Positions 1-9,900 of a DNA stretch of 64,000 bases are shown here, one piece after another; the stretch's first letter is position 1; each line of letters begins with the position of its first letter. The translations under genes were made by a program, and so were the position numbers. Under the pieces are notes generated by a model. It did not search any database, was not told where the DNA came from, and saw only the letters and a list, made by a program, of their open reading frames with translations. This DNA is from CAZMGG01 sp964565715 (lineage in GTDB: Bacteria > Planctomycetota > UBA1135 > UBA2386): positions 72,266-136,265 of the forward strand of contig CAZMGG010000001.1 in NCBI GenBank assembly GCA_964565715.1, in the 5' to 3' direction.

Positions 1-83
1 TGGCAGGACGCCGCCCCAACATCCATGGTCGGTGATTCCACGTCAACCGCCGGCGAGGGGCTTCGGGCGGGCGAGCCGCCAGC

Positions 84-89
84 TAGAAT
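84..89 (+). promoter_or_regulatory. Candidate -10 hexamer upstream of the kelch protein
   Basis: TAGAAT fits the TANNNT pattern seen before many genes here. It leaves a leader of about 40 nt containing a purine-rich CCGGAGGG about 11 nt before the ATG at 135. No convincing -35 is seen. Nothing else is recognisable in the first 134 bases. Confidence 0.35.
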
Positions 90-134
90 CGAGGCGCCCA
101 ACACGGAAGTCGCCAGCCGGAGGGCCCCACTTCG

Positions 135-2375
135 ATGAGATGTTGCACCACGCTCGCAGCGACCATGCTCGCCATGACGCCAACGCTGGTCCCCCAGCAG
201 CCCTGGCAGATGACCACAGTGATCCTCCGGATGCAGCCCGGCGCCATGACGTTCGATGCTGCCCGTGGCTATTCGATACTGCTGTTGCCGACCACGGCAT
301 TCTCCACGTACATGGACAGCTGGAAGTGGGATGGCTCCTCGTGGCAGCGGTTGACTGCTGTGACCGGGATATCGACGCGAACCCGCGCAGGCATGGCATT
401 CGACTCCGGGCGTCGCCGTGCGGTGGTGTTCGGCGGTCGCGATGCCGCCGGCATGCTCCAGGCGGACACGTGGGAGTCGACCGGAGTGCAATGGTTGCCG
501 ATGAACCCGACCTCGGGGCCGACGCCTTCCGCTCGCTACGACCACGCCATGGCCTACGACCGATTGCGGGCCCGTACCGTGCTGTTCGGTGGCTACGACC
601 TGCAGGGGTTGCGAAGCGACACCTGGGAGTGGGATGGGGCCGCCTGGCAGATGCGCACGCCGGCCGTCTCGCCTGCTGCGAGACAGGGAACTGCCCTTGC
701 CTATGACGAGCAACGCGGCCGGATCCTGCTGTTCGGCGGGCACGCGGCGGGCGTGCCAGGAGCACGGGCTGACACATGGGAGTGGGACGGCGTGTCGTGG
801 TCCCAGCGGGTCCCGGCGACAACCACGCCGGGAGGGCGCTGGCGGCACGCGATGGCCCACGATGCCGTGCGTGGGCGGACGGTGTTGTTCGGTGGCGTCG
901 ACGCCCACGGTTCGCTGCTGGCCGATACCTGGGAGTGGGTGGGCGGGGACTGGCAACGACTGCTACCGCTGCGCAGCCCCTCACCGCAGGCGGATCACTC
1001 GATGGCCTTCGACAGCGTTCGCGGGCTGGTCGTGCTGGCGGCCGGCACAGGCCTGGTCGGGCCCTTGAGCGAGGCCTGGGAGTGGGATGGCGCGGCGTGG
1101 TCGCCGGCGGGCTTCCAGTTGGCGCCGTCCCCGCGCAGTCACACGACGATGGCCTTCGACTCGATCCAAGGGCACACGCTGCTGTTCGGGGGATCCAGCG
1201 GCCGGGGCCTCGAAGGGGATCTCTGGCGGTGGGATGGCGTGGCCTGGACGCAACTCGCGGGGGGTCCTGCGGCGCGCATGAACCATGCCGCGGTATTCGA
1301 CGCGGCACGCGGCAGGCTCGTGTTGTTCGCAGGAGAAGCCGCTGGTGGGCCGCAGAACGACACATGGGAGTGGGATGGCGTCCTGTGGCGACAGGTGGCG
1401 CAAACGGCGCAGATGGCCTGGCGCTCCAAGCATGCCATGGCCTACGACTCGCAGCGCAACCGGGTTGTGATGCATGGTGGACAGGGATTCGAGACATCAG
1501 CCTACTATGGCGATACCTGGGAGTTCGACGGCGTCTCCTGGTCGTGGGTCGGGACTCCACTGCACCCGCGCGCCGGGCATTCGATGGCGTTCGACGAGGT
1601 GCGTGGCCGAACCGTGATGTTCGGCGGCATCAACGGAGCTACCTATCGAACGGACACGCTGGAGTGGGACGGCACGGTCTGGATGTCGCGAACAGGGGGG
1701 CCGCCGGGCCGCATACACGCCGCGATGGTCTATGACGCCGGTCAGCAGCGCGTCGTGATGGCCGGGGGCCGGGGGGCGTCGACGTGGTTGGGGGACACGT
1801 GGAGCTGGGATGGCAGCCAATGGTCGCAGCAGCCGACCCTGCCCACGGCCAGGTCGGCGCATGGTCTGAGTTACGACCCGATTCGCAACCGGCTCGTGTC
1901 GTTCGGCGGCGAGCACGTCGGCGGCCTCTACGGCGAGACGTGGGAGCGCCTGCCCCTGGCTGCGGCCTTCACCTACGGGGCGTCGTGCGGCAGCTTCCCG
2001 CCGATGACGCTGCAGCCGGTGTCGGGATCGTTGCCGCGCATCGGCGCCACGGTGGAAGCTGGGCTGAGCTTCGTACCGACGCCAGTCGCGTTCATGGCCG
2101 CTGGCTGGAGCCGAACAATGTGGGGGTCCACCGCGCTGCCCCTCGACCTGGGCGCATATGGGCTCGCTGGGTGCCATCTGTTGCACTCGGCGGATGCCGT
2201 CGCCATGCCTCTGCAGTTCGCCGCCGCCAATGCTGCCGTCTTCCGGATGGGCGTGCCGGTTGCGAGTGCGATCATCGGTGTGGAACTCCATCTCCAAGCA
2301 TGGGCGCCATCGCCCGGCGCCAACGCCGCCGGGCTCGCGCTGAGCAATGGACTGAGATGGCTGATCGGCCTCTGA
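135..2375 (+). CDS. Secreted kelch-type beta-propeller protein
   Basis: A 746-residue exported protein with an N-terminal hydrophobic segment (about residues 1-20, ending near VPQQ) read as a signal peptide. About twelve repeats of roughly 50 residues fill residues 35-615. Each carries a core like AYD-x2-R-x-R-x-VLFGG followed by DTWEWDG, the signature of kelch/galactose-oxidase-type propeller blades. The last ~125 residues form a different domain, with a G-x-C start, LPLDLGAYGLAGC and a terminal SNGL motif, shared with several other secreted proteins in the window. Propellers of this kind usually bind ligands or other proteins; no catalytic residues are evident. It converges on 2394-3749, which has the same C-terminal domain, and may be a divergent paralogue. 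Function is unknown. Confidence 0.85.
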   Translation: MRCCTTLAATMLAMTPTLVPQQPWQMTTVILRMQPGAMTFDAARGYSILLLPTTAFSTYMDSWKWDGSSWQRLTAVTGISTRTRAGMAFDSGRRRAVVFGGRDAAGMLQADTWESTGVQWLPMNPTSGPTPSARYDHAMAYDRLRARTVLFGGYDLQGLRSDTWEWDGAAWQMRTPAVSPAARQGTALAYDEQRGRILLFGGHAAGVPGARADTWEWDGVSWSQRVPATTTPGGRWRHAMAHDAVRGRTVLFGGVDAHGSLLADTWEWVGGDWQRLLPLRSPSPQADHSMAFDSVRGLVVLAAGTGLVGPLSEAWEWDGAAWSPAGFQLAPSPRSHTTMAFDSIQGHTLLFGGSSGRGLEGDLWRWDGVAWTQLAGGPAARMNHAAVFDAARGRLVLFAGEAAGGPQNDTWEWDGVLWRQVAQTAQMAWRSKHAMAYDSQRNRVVMHGGQGFETSAYYGDTWEFDGVSWSWVGTPLHPRAGHSMAFDEVRGRTVMFGGINGATYRTDTLEWDGTVWMSRTGGPPGRIHAAMVYDAGQQRVVMAGGRGASTWLGDTWSWDGSQWSQQPTLPTARSAHGLSYDPIRNRLVSFGGEHVGGLYGETWERLPLAAAFTYGASCGSFPPMTLQPVSGSLPRIGATVEAGLSFVPTPVAFMAAGWSRTMWGSTALPLDLGAYGLAGCHLLHSADAVAMPLQFAAANAAVFRMGVPVASAIIGVELHLQAWAPSPGANAAGLALSNGLRWLIGL

Positions 2376-2393
2376 GACTGCCGCAGACCAGAG

Positions 2394-3749
2394 CTAGAGC
2401 CTGCCGACGATGGACCGCACGAGGTTGCTGGCGGTGAGCCCGGCGGTGTTGGCGGCAGGGTCGAGGGCGAACCCCTGCTGGTAGAGGGGAACGCCGAGCA
2501 GGGTGCCGTGCACCGGAATCGGGATGGTCAGGGTTGCGGCATTGGCACTGCCCGCCACGATGAAGAGCGCGTCGACGGAGCTTCGGGCGAAGCACCCGGG
2601 CATGCCGTACGGGGCGAGATCAAGGGGGAGTGCGACGGTGCCGGCCCACTGATTGGACCATCCGGCGGCGATCAGGCCGGCGGTCTGGGGGAGGTTGGTG
2701 AATTCGACGCTCAGAGCGCCGCCCAGCCAGGCGCGCGTCCAGTCCCGACTGAGGCGTAGGGTCGGCTCGCCGAGCGAACCGGGGCATCCGGGCGAGAGGC
2801 TCTGGATGCGGGCGGGGCTGATGGTGGCGTAGACATGCGGGCACACGCTGTAGCCGTACGGTCCATTGTAGGATGCTTCCGTGTAGTATCGTCCTTCGAG
2901 CAGGTGATAGTCGCCGCCTGAGGCGTTGTCCATGACGGAGGCCGTGGTGATCGGCCGCCACGCGTTGCCTCCATCCCATTCGGCGACGGCCACCGGTCGC
3001 CATCCCTGGAGCCTGGTGAGGACACCGCGGTGAGTGTCGAAGAACAGGATGTTCGGGTAGCCGGCCGGGCCCTGCACCTGACGCTGCACCCAGCCGTTGA
3101 CGGCGTCCCACTCCCAGGTCGTCGATACCGGAACGCTGTTGCCCCACCACCAGGCGCTCCAGTCGAAGTTCCGACCGCCGTCGAGCACGACCTTGTCGCG
3201 ACGGGCGTCGTAGCCACAGCCCAGGTACACCAGGGAGTTGTACAAGCCGCCGGGCCGCGGGGGGCGGACCACGGCCGGAATGACATTCCAGCGAGTTCCA
3301 TCCCACTCGTAGAGATCATTGCTGCGCCAGTACTCCGGTCCGCCGAAGGCCATGACGGTGCCACGTCCGGAATGCGCGAAGACGTGGCTGAAGCTGAGTC
3401 CGGGCAAGGGGCGGGTCGGCGTGGCATGCCATCGGGTGCCGCTCCAGAGCCAGGTCCGGGAGCCGTCGTCGGCCACGACTTGCTGGCGGATGCGGTCGTA
3501 GGCGATGCCGCTGAACATCGAGAACGAGATGCCGGATGGCACGTAAACGGGGTTGGGCCCGACGAGGATCTCGGTGGAGTTGAGGGTGACCCGGAGGATC
3601 TGGTCGCGGGCGGCGTCGTAGCAGTAGCGACCATTGGTGGAGGGACAGGTCCCACCGTTCGCCAGCTGCCAGTTGGTCTGTGCCTCGGCGAGGTCGACGG
3701 CCAGTACCAGCGCCAACAGAATGCCACCCACAGCAGTTCCTCGATCCAT
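2394..3749 (-). CDS. Secreted kelch-like protein with the shared C-terminal domain
   Basis: A 451-residue protein. I place the start at the ATG at 3749 because GGAGG lies about 8 nt upstream and the first 24 residues (MDRGTAVGGILLALVLAV..EA) form a clean signal peptide; a longer frame to 3818 lacks these signals. The middle has degenerate kelch-like blades (YDRIRQQVV, DLYEWDGTRWN, YDARRDKVVLDGG, TTWEWD). The last ~125 residues carry the shared domain: SPGCPG, LPLDLAPYGMPGC, then IPIPVHGTLLGVPLYQQ and ASNLV. It sits tail to tail with the propeller gene at 135-2375, 18 nt apart. Likely an exported binding protein; no enzymatic motif was seen. Confidence 0.82.
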   Translation of the reverse strand: MDRGTAVGGILLALVLAVDLAEAQTNWQLANGGTCPSTNGRYCYDAARDQILRVTLNSTEILVGPNPVYVPSGISFSMFSGIAYDRIRQQVVADDGSRTWLWSGTRWHATPTRPLPGLSFSHVFAHSGRGTVMAFGGPEYWRSNDLYEWDGTRWNVIPAVVRPPRPGGLYNSLVYLGCGYDARRDKVVLDGGRNFDWSAWWWGNSVPVSTTWEWDAVNGWVQRQVQGPAGYPNILFFDTHRGVLTRLQGWRPVAVAEWDGGNAWRPITTASVMDNASGGDYHLLEGRYYTEASYNGPYGYSVCPHVYATISPARIQSLSPGCPGSLGEPTLRLSRDWTRAWLGGALSVEFTNLPQTAGLIAAGWSNQWAGTVALPLDLAPYGMPGCFARSSVDALFIVAGSANAATLTIPIPVHGTLLGVPLYQQGFALDPAANTAGLTASNLVRSIVGRL

Positions 3750-3853
3750 CGGTATGCCTCCAGGATACGGAGTGCCACTTCCAAGGCTGTCCCCGGGGGA
3801 TGGCCATGTCGAGCACACGAACGGCCGACAAGACTAACCGATCACCGTGCGGA

Positions 3854-4315
3854 TCAGGCGGGCTGGTAGGTGCCCTTCATCAGCAGGTGCCACTCCTTGC
3901 CGTCCGGGGACATCGACATCTCGAACACCGTCGTCTTCGCCTCGAAGGTGTAGCGGTAGCGATGCCGGCCCATCGGCGAGGTGTTCTCGAAGGTGAGCTG
4001 GTTGCCCTGGAACTTCCCCCGGGCCACGCCGCCGGCGCCGCCCATCGAGTCGAACCAGTACATCACGTATTCCTGCTTCGGCGGGTCGTAGCTGTAGACG
4101 CCGTGGCCGCGGAAGGTGACCTGGTCGCCCATCCTCTGCTCGTAGTCGGAGACGACGAAGAAGCCCTCCAGCACCCGGGCCTCGATCCGGCCGTGGCGTT
4201 CCTGCTGCTCCGGGCTCCACGGCGAGGGCATCATCGTCTCGCTGCCCTGCCAGCGGCCGCTCAGCTTCTTCAGGACCTCGTGCTCGGGACCGGGACGTGG
4301 CATCTGGAATTCCAT
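3854..4315 (-). CDS. DUF1579-family protein
   Basis: A 153-residue soluble protein without signal peptide. The pattern LSGRWQGSETMMPSPW, then YSYDPPKQEYVMYWFDSMG and a closing LLMKGTY, matches the DUF1579 family: small beta-barrel-like proteins of unknown function, often annotated as 'DUF1579 domain-containing'. The length fits the family. The ATG at 4315 is preceded by TACCGT only six nucleotides away and by no Shine-Dalgarno sequence, so it may be translated from a leaderless message. The gene upstream on the same strand (the glycosyltransferase) is unrelated by sequence. Confidence 0.8.
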   Translation of the reverse strand: MEFQMPRPGPEHEVLKKLSGRWQGSETMMPSPWSPEQQERHGRIEARVLEGFFVVSDYEQRMGDQVTFRGHGVYSYDPPKQEYVMYWFDSMGGAGGVARGKFQGNQLTFENTSPMGRHRYRYTFEAKTTVFEMSMSPDGKEWHLLMKGTYQPA

Positions 4316-4321
4316 GGCGCC

Positions 4322-4327
4322 ACGGTA
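4322..4327 (-). promoter_or_regulatory. Leaderless-type -10 element (TACCGT-N6-ATG)
   Basis: On the minus strand TACCGT is followed by exactly six bases and then the ATG at 4315. Transcription starting 6-8 nt after the hexamer would begin at the start codon. The spacing is shared with other genes of the window. Confidence 0.45.
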
Positions 4328-4351
4328 GCCGCCGACCCCGCCGGCTGGAAC

Positions 4352-5041
4352 CTACTGGAACTCGGACATGAACCGCCGCGCCCGGGCGATGCGGATCCGT
4401 CCGTCGGGCCAGCGGTCGCTGGCCGGCAGCTCATGGGTCCAGTCCGGGCTGTTCAGCCCCTCCCAGCCCATGTGCTCGGCGAACGAGGTCCGGCTCGCGA
4501 CGATCTTCCAGCCCTTGCGCAGGCAGGCCGCGGCGAAGCCGCGATCCTCCTGCGGCTCCCGCCGCACCAGGTCGACGACCTTGCGGGTCACCAGCGCCGC
4601 CAGGAAGCCGAGCGAGCGCTTCTCGACGAACAGCGGATCGCCGCAGTCCAGGTCCGGATCCGACTCCTGGTTGAACAGCGTGCCGAGCCCCAGGTCCGGG
4701 AAGCGCTCCAGCATGGCCCTGGCCTTCCGGAACACCCACGGATGCACGATCGCGTCGCTGTCGAAGTTCAGGATCACGTCGTGGCCGCGGTGGATGTCGA
4801 ACACGTCGAGCCACACCGCGTGGTGCACGAGCCAGTTGCGCTCCTCGCCGAGGTCGAACTCGACGACCTTGGCGTCGAGCCCCTGCAGCAGCCGCGCCGG
4901 GATCTCCAGATCGCGCCGCGTCCGGTAGAGCAGCAGCCGCACGCCGTCCACCGCGTCGGCCTCGCGGATCGTCGCCAGCAGCAGCCGCAGGTAGTTGAGG
5001 CGGCCGCAGTAGGGGATCACCGTCAGCAGCGGGCGCTTCAT
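4352..5041 (-). CDS. Glycosyltransferase-like protein (GT-A fold)
   Basis: A 229-residue protein. The N-terminus (RPLLTVIPYCGRLNYLRLLLATI) resembles the nucleotide-sugar-binding strand of family-2-type glycosyltransferases, and LNFDSDAIVHP near residue 97 supplies a DxD-like metal-binding motif. It likely transfers a sugar in the cytoplasm; donor and acceptor cannot be read from sequence. The start ATG at 5041 overlaps the stop of the methyltransferase by four bases (ATGA), so the two are translationally coupled. With the radical SAM gene they form a three-gene cassette. It is shorter than most GT2 enzymes, so a divergent or acceptor-specific subfamily is likely. Confidence 0.65.
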   Translation of the reverse strand: MKRPLLTVIPYCGRLNYLRLLLATIREADAVDGVRLLLYRTRRDLEIPARLLQGLDAKVVEFDLGEERNWLVHHAVWLDVFDIHRGHDVILNFDSDAIVHPWVFRKARAMLERFPDLGLGTLFNQESDPDLDCGDPLFVEKRSLGFLAALVTRKVVDLVRREPQEDRGFAAACLRKGWKIVASRTSFAEHMGWEGLNSPDWTHELPASDRWPDGRIRIARARRFMSEFQ

Positions 5042-5670
5042 GCTCGGACCGGCCGATAGATGCGGCTCAGCACGCCCTTGCTGTCCCAGATGGTCGACAG
5101 GTTCAGCGTCAGCCAGGGACTCCAGCCGAGCTCCGCCAGCAGGCCCTCCCAGCTCGCCGCCGTCTTGCGGTTGACATGGGTCGGGTCCTCCTCCGACACC
5201 GGCAGCACGAACGTGCCGCCGTCGGCGCAGGCCAGCGGGATGCGCACCAGCAGCATGTCGGCCCGCAGCCGCCCGAGCAGCGCGGCGATGTCGTCGTCCG
5301 CCATGTGCTCCAGCACGTCCAGCGCCGTGACCATCGACCACCGCGCGTCCCAGTCCACCTCCTCGGGCAGCCGCAGGCCGGGGATGCCGAGCGACTCGCT
5401 GCCGTAGCGCAGCGACCACAGGCTGACGTCGCAGCCCTCGGCCTGCCTGCCGAGCTGCTGGAACGCCTTCACCAGGAAGCCCGGCCCGCAGCCGTAGTCG
5501 AGGATCCGGCCGCACTCCTGCCACGCGCTGACCTTGTCCAGCAGCTCCGCCAGGTCCCGGGCCAGATGCCGGTAGCGGTCCTCCTTCCACAGGTAGTGCT
5601 GGTAGTTGGCACTCTGGTAGTACGCCGGCCCATAGGCCTGCTCAGGCAAAGTTCTTGTCTGGCATCTCAT
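5038..5670 (-). CDS. Class I SAM-dependent methyltransferase
   Basis: About 210 residues. Motif I for S-adenosylmethionine binding is clear (ILDYGCGPGFLVKAF), followed by an acidic strand and the post-motif DVLEHM typical of UbiE/Methyltransf_11-like enzymes. The substrate is unknown. The chosen start, ATG 5670, overlaps the end of the radical SAM gene by 29 nt; a TTG at 5649 would give a shorter overlap and cannot be excluded. The stop overlaps the glycosyltransferase start. The coupling suggests joint action on one substrate, such as a modified peptide, sugar or lipid. Confidence 0.7.
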   Translation of the reverse strand: MRCQTRTLPEQAYGPAYYQSANYQHYLWKEDRYRHLARDLAELLDKVSAWQECGRILDYGCGPGFLVKAFQQLGRQAEGCDVSLWSLRYGSESLGIPGLRLPEEVDWDARWSMVTALDVLEHMADDDIAALLGRLRADMLLVRIPLACADGGTFVLPVSEEDPTHVNRKTAASWEGLLAELGWSPWLTLNLSTIWDSKGVLSRIYRPVRA

Positions 5671-6829
5671 GGGCCACCGTGTGCAGGATCTGGTTGTTGA
5701 ACCGGTAGTAGCAGAACGTGCAGGTGCGATCCCAATCGCGGCCGCAGTTGCCGTCGACCTGATAGGGAAACCCGTGCAGCCGGTAGCTCTGGTCCATCCG
5801 CGCCCAGATCGCCGGGATCTCCTCGACGGTGCCGAGGCTGTGCCGCAGGTCGTAGGTCCGCCGCTGCAGCACATGGCTGGTGCACGTGTAGACGTGATAG
5901 CTGCCGTCGCCGTCCGGCGACGCCGCGACGTAGGGCCGGATGGCGCCGACGTAGCAGCCCTCGGCGAACGGCGAGTCGTCGCCGCCGATGTCCTTGACGA
6001 AGACCTTCCGGTGCCGGTCCATCGCGTCGATGACCGGACGCCACTTCTCCCGCACCGCGGCGTTGTTGCCCTTGATCAGGCAGTTGCCGGCGATGCGCAC
6101 GAACTTGACGCCGGGGTGCAGGTCCACCAGCCGGACGATCCGTTCGATCGACTCGACGGTGGTGCCGGCATAGGGCCTCTCGCGCCGCGGGCTCCGTTCC
6201 GTCGGGTCGTAGACGATGTAGCTGAAGCCCAGCCGTTCGACCGGGAAGCCGCGGAAATCGTAGTCCTCGGGCCGCCGCCCCTCGTCGAGCTGGATCAGGC
6301 TGATCCGCACCCATTGCAGCAGCGGGTGCACGTCCGGCGCGAGCCGCAGCAGGTCGTGGCTGTTGGTGATGATGCCGACCTGGAAGCCGAGCCCGTGGGC
6401 GCAGCGGACGATGTCGTTGACGTCGCGGCCGTTCTGCTTGTCGCGGTAGAGCAGGGGATTGCCGCCGCCGGTGATCTCCAGGCTCTTGGCGCCCAGCTCG
6501 CGGAAGTCGCGCAGCATGCGCTCGATCCGCGGGAAGTCGAGGAAGCTGTGCAGCGGCCGTTCGGCGACCGAGCAGAACGGGCAGTCGCTGTCGCAGACCT
6601 CGCACGGCGCGAGCTGGACGGTGATCGGCCGGAAGGTCTGGTGGTGCTGGATCCCGTGCAGCACGTCGGTGTGCTGCAGGAGCTTGTCGCCCCAGGTGCT
6701 GTACTGCTGGGTGAGGCGCTGGTGGCGGCGGCCGTCGGTCGGCGGCTGGGGCTGCAGCACCGCCCCGGCCGGCGGGGGCTGGGGCTGGGTCGGGGCAGGT
6801 TCCGGGGCTCGGTCGGGGGGACGCGCCAT
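5642..6829 (-). CDS. Radical SAM enzyme with a C-terminal cysteine cluster
   Basis: A 395-residue protein. The first ~40 residues are proline-rich and low-complexity. The radical SAM core follows: CDSDCPFC (C-x3-C-x2-C) binds the [4Fe-4S] cluster that cleaves S-adenosylmethionine, and LEITGGGNPLLY is the GGE-like strand. Near the C-terminus CGRDWDRTCTFCYYRFNN adds cysteines that may hold an auxiliary cluster, as in SPASM/twitch enzymes. It is followed by overlapping methyltransferase and glycosyltransferase genes, an arrangement seen in natural-product or glycan tailoring sets. No precursor peptide gene was recognised beside it. The reaction is unknown. Confidence 0.78.
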   Translation of the reverse strand: MARPPDRAPEPAPTQPQPPPAGAVLQPQPPTDGRRHQRLTQQYSTWGDKLLQHTDVLHGIQHHQTFRPITVQLAPCEVCDSDCPFCSVAERPLHSFLDFPRIERMLRDFRELGAKSLEITGGGNPLLYRDKQNGRDVNDIVRCAHGLGFQVGIITNSHDLLRLAPDVHPLLQWVRISLIQLDEGRRPEDYDFRGFPVERLGFSYIVYDPTERSPRRERPYAGTTVESIERIVRLVDLHPGVKFVRIAGNCLIKGNNAAVREKWRPVIDAMDRHRKVFVKDIGGDDSPFAEGCYVGAIRPYVAASPDGDGSYHVYTCTSHVLQRRTYDLRHSLGTVEEIPAIWARMDQSYRLHGFPYQVDGNCGRDWDRTCTFCYYRFNNQILHTVAHEMPDKNFA

Positions 6830-6904
6830 GGCCTGCGGGCTGGATCGACCAACCCGCGACCGGGCCTTGAGACGGGCGGTTCCTGGGCAGAGGCTGGGCA
6901 GCCC

Positions 6905-9900
6905 CTACCCCTGCAGCTGCCCCTGCCGCCAGCGGTCCGCCAGCGCCGTCACCGGCTCGGTCAGCAGTTCCACCACCGGCATCGTCTCCAGCAGCGCCTC
7001 GTCGAACTCCGGCTCGGTTTCCATCACCGAGTCCTTCAGCGCCGCGTACCGGTTGCGGTAGGCGCCGAGCACGCCGCGCAGGGCGCCCGCCGGCAGCTGC
7101 CCGGCGAACTGCACGTGCAGCAGGGTCAATCCCACGACTTGCCCCTGCTCGGTCTCCGGCACCAGGATCACCGTGCGGTCGTCGCTGCGGCCCTTGGCCA
7201 CGTAGCACTGCCGTTCCATGGCCACCAGGTGCTTGGTGCCCTTCAGGGCCGGGTTCTGCGCCGTGCGCGAGGGCAGCTTGCGGGCGATGCCGCGCTGGTC
7301 GACCACCTTCACCGTCGCGGCGCCGCCCTCGACGTCGCCGGCGATGGCGTAGCGGGTGCTGCCGAGGACCTGGCGGACGGCGGGATCCAGCCCCGACAGC
7401 GTGCGCAGGTCGCGGTAGGAGAAGCGGTCGCGGCCGGCACCCGCCTCCAGCAACCCCTTCACCAGCGGCACCGTCAGCAGCGCCTCGTCGGCGCGGGAGA
7501 TGCCGACGGTCACCGTCTTGGCCTGGTGCTTGATGGCGTCCACCGGCCGCGTGAGCTGGTCGATGGCGGCGGTGAGCTGGGTGGTGAGCGCGTCGACGAC
7601 CGTGCCCGGGCTGCCGGGCTCGCCGAACTCGACGGCGTAGGAGTCGAGCGGCACCAGGTTGAGGGCGTAGCCGAACAGCGAGGTGAGGCGGGCGGCGGTG
7701 CGGGCCTCCAGGGCGCCGTCGTAGCGGCCCTGCAGCAGGCCGGAACGGAACTCGCCGTGCGGGGCGAGCAGGCGGGGCCGCAGGCTGTCGAGCGGCTGCT
7801 TGCGCAGTTCGGGGTCGCTGGTGATCTCCTCGATCGCGGCGCGGGCCCGGCGCAGCGGCAGGGCCAGCGCGTCGATGGCCAGCGCGGCGCGGTAGCCGAA
7901 CAGGTGGCCGGCCATGGTGGAGAGGATGAAGGCCAGGGACGGGTGCACGGCGGGCACCGGGATGACGGCGGCGGCGGCGGCGAAGCGTTCCTCGCCGGCG
8001 GTGGCGACGACGATCGGGCAGGCCTTGTGGGCCTTGAAGATCGCCACCTCCTTCTGCACGTCGTCGGCGGTGGAGCCGGTGAGGCCGGCGGCGCAGACCA
8101 GGATCATCGGCTCCGAGGACAGGTCGATGTGCTTCTTGTCCTCGGTGGCGTCGCAGGCGATCGACTTGTAGCAGAGCTCGCTGAGCTTGATGCGGACCTC
8201 GGCGGCGGCCACCTGGTTGGTGCCGTTGCCGACCAGCGCCCAGTAGCGGCGTTGCGGCGCGTGCTGGCGGGCGATCTGGGCGATGTGGGGGTCCTGGGCC
8301 AGCACCTGGCGCATGGCGGCGGGCAGGGCGGTGAGCGCGGTGAGCAGGTCGTGTTCGCGCTGGTCGTCGTGGACGCCGGCGTGGCGGGCGAGCTGCAGCG
8401 CCAGGACGAAGCCGGCGGCGCACTGGGCGTAGAAGGCCTTGGTGCTGGCGACGCTCATCTCGACGTCGCGGCCGTCGGACGTGTAGATCACGCCGTCGGC
8501 CTTGTCGGTGAGATCGCTGCCGCGACGGTTGACGATGGCCAGCACCGGCGCGCCGCGGCCGCGGGCCAGGTCGACGGTGCGGTTGGTGTCGGTGGTGGTG
8601 CCGCTCTGCGAGATGGCGACGATCAGGGTGTCGGAGAGGTCGTCGCGCAGGCCGAAGCCCGACAGCTCGGTGGCCGGCAGGGCGCGCACCTCGATCGGCG
8701 CCTTGGCCAGGGTCTCCTCGAGGGCGGCGGCGACGGCGCGGCCGGCCACCGCGGCGGTGCCCTGGCCGATCACCAGCAGGCGGCGGAAGCGGCGCTTCTG
8801 CAGGCCGTCGGCGACGGCCTGGGGCACCGACTCGGTGGGCAGGTGCGCGCGCAGGCGGCCGTTGTGCTGCTGCACGCGGCCGCGCAGGGTCTTCTGCAGC
8901 GAACGGGGCGCCTCGGTGATCTCCTTCAGCAGGTAGTGCGGATAGGCGCCGCGGTCGATGTCGCGGGTGGTGACCGCGGCGCGGGCGAGGTGGCGCTCCT
9001 GCACGGGCAGCGGCGTGCCGTCGTAGGCGAGGCGCCGGATGCCGTCGGCGGCGCCGGCCTGGGCGCGGTCGAGCACCAGCACCTGGCCGCGGCTGGCGGC
9101 GGGGTTCTGCGGATTGCCCGGCGTCTCGCCGTCCATCCGCAGGTAGCGGTCGCATTCCTCGATGACGCCGTAGGGCTCGCTGGCCACGACGAAGCCGTCC
9201 TCGCAGAGGCCGACGTAGAGGGCCTGGCCCGAGCCGCGCAGCGCCAGCGCCAGGCGGTGGGGATCGGCGGCGCTGGCGGCGGCGACCGCCACCGAACCCT
9301 CGAAGGCGGCGACGGTGGCGCGGAAGGCCTCGCCGAGCTCCGGCGTGCCGGCGAGCTGGCGCGAGACCAGGGCCGGGATCACCTTGGCGTCGGTGGTGAT
9401 CTCCTCGGCGATCTGCAGGCCGTGGCGCTGCTTCAGATCCTCGTGGTTGTCGACGTCGCCGTTCAGCGCGCCGATCACGTAGGGGCCGCCCGCCGGCGAG
9501 CGCTCCTCCTGGTTGAGTGGATGCGTGTTGGCCTCGCTGATGATGCCGATGCTGGCCCAGCGGGTGTGGCCCAGCACCAGCACCTCGGCCTGCGGCTCCT
9601 GCAGCAGTTCGTGCAGCAGCTCGTCGCCGGTCATCGAGGCGCGCAGGTGGCGGACGTTGTCGCCCAGCTCGCCGATCTCGGCGGAACGCTTGTAGACCAG
9701 GTTGATCACCCCGCCGTGCACGCGGCAGGAACGGTCGAGGTAGAGCGGATCGTGGGGCCGCGCCGCCAGCAGGCGCTGCACCTTCGGCTGCTGCGGATCG
9801 ACGCCGGTGATGAGCAGGCTCAGGCCGGCGCTGTCGCGGCCGCGCACCTCCAGGCGGTCCAGCGCCGACAGGGCGGTCTGGATCGCCGACAGGGCGCCGG

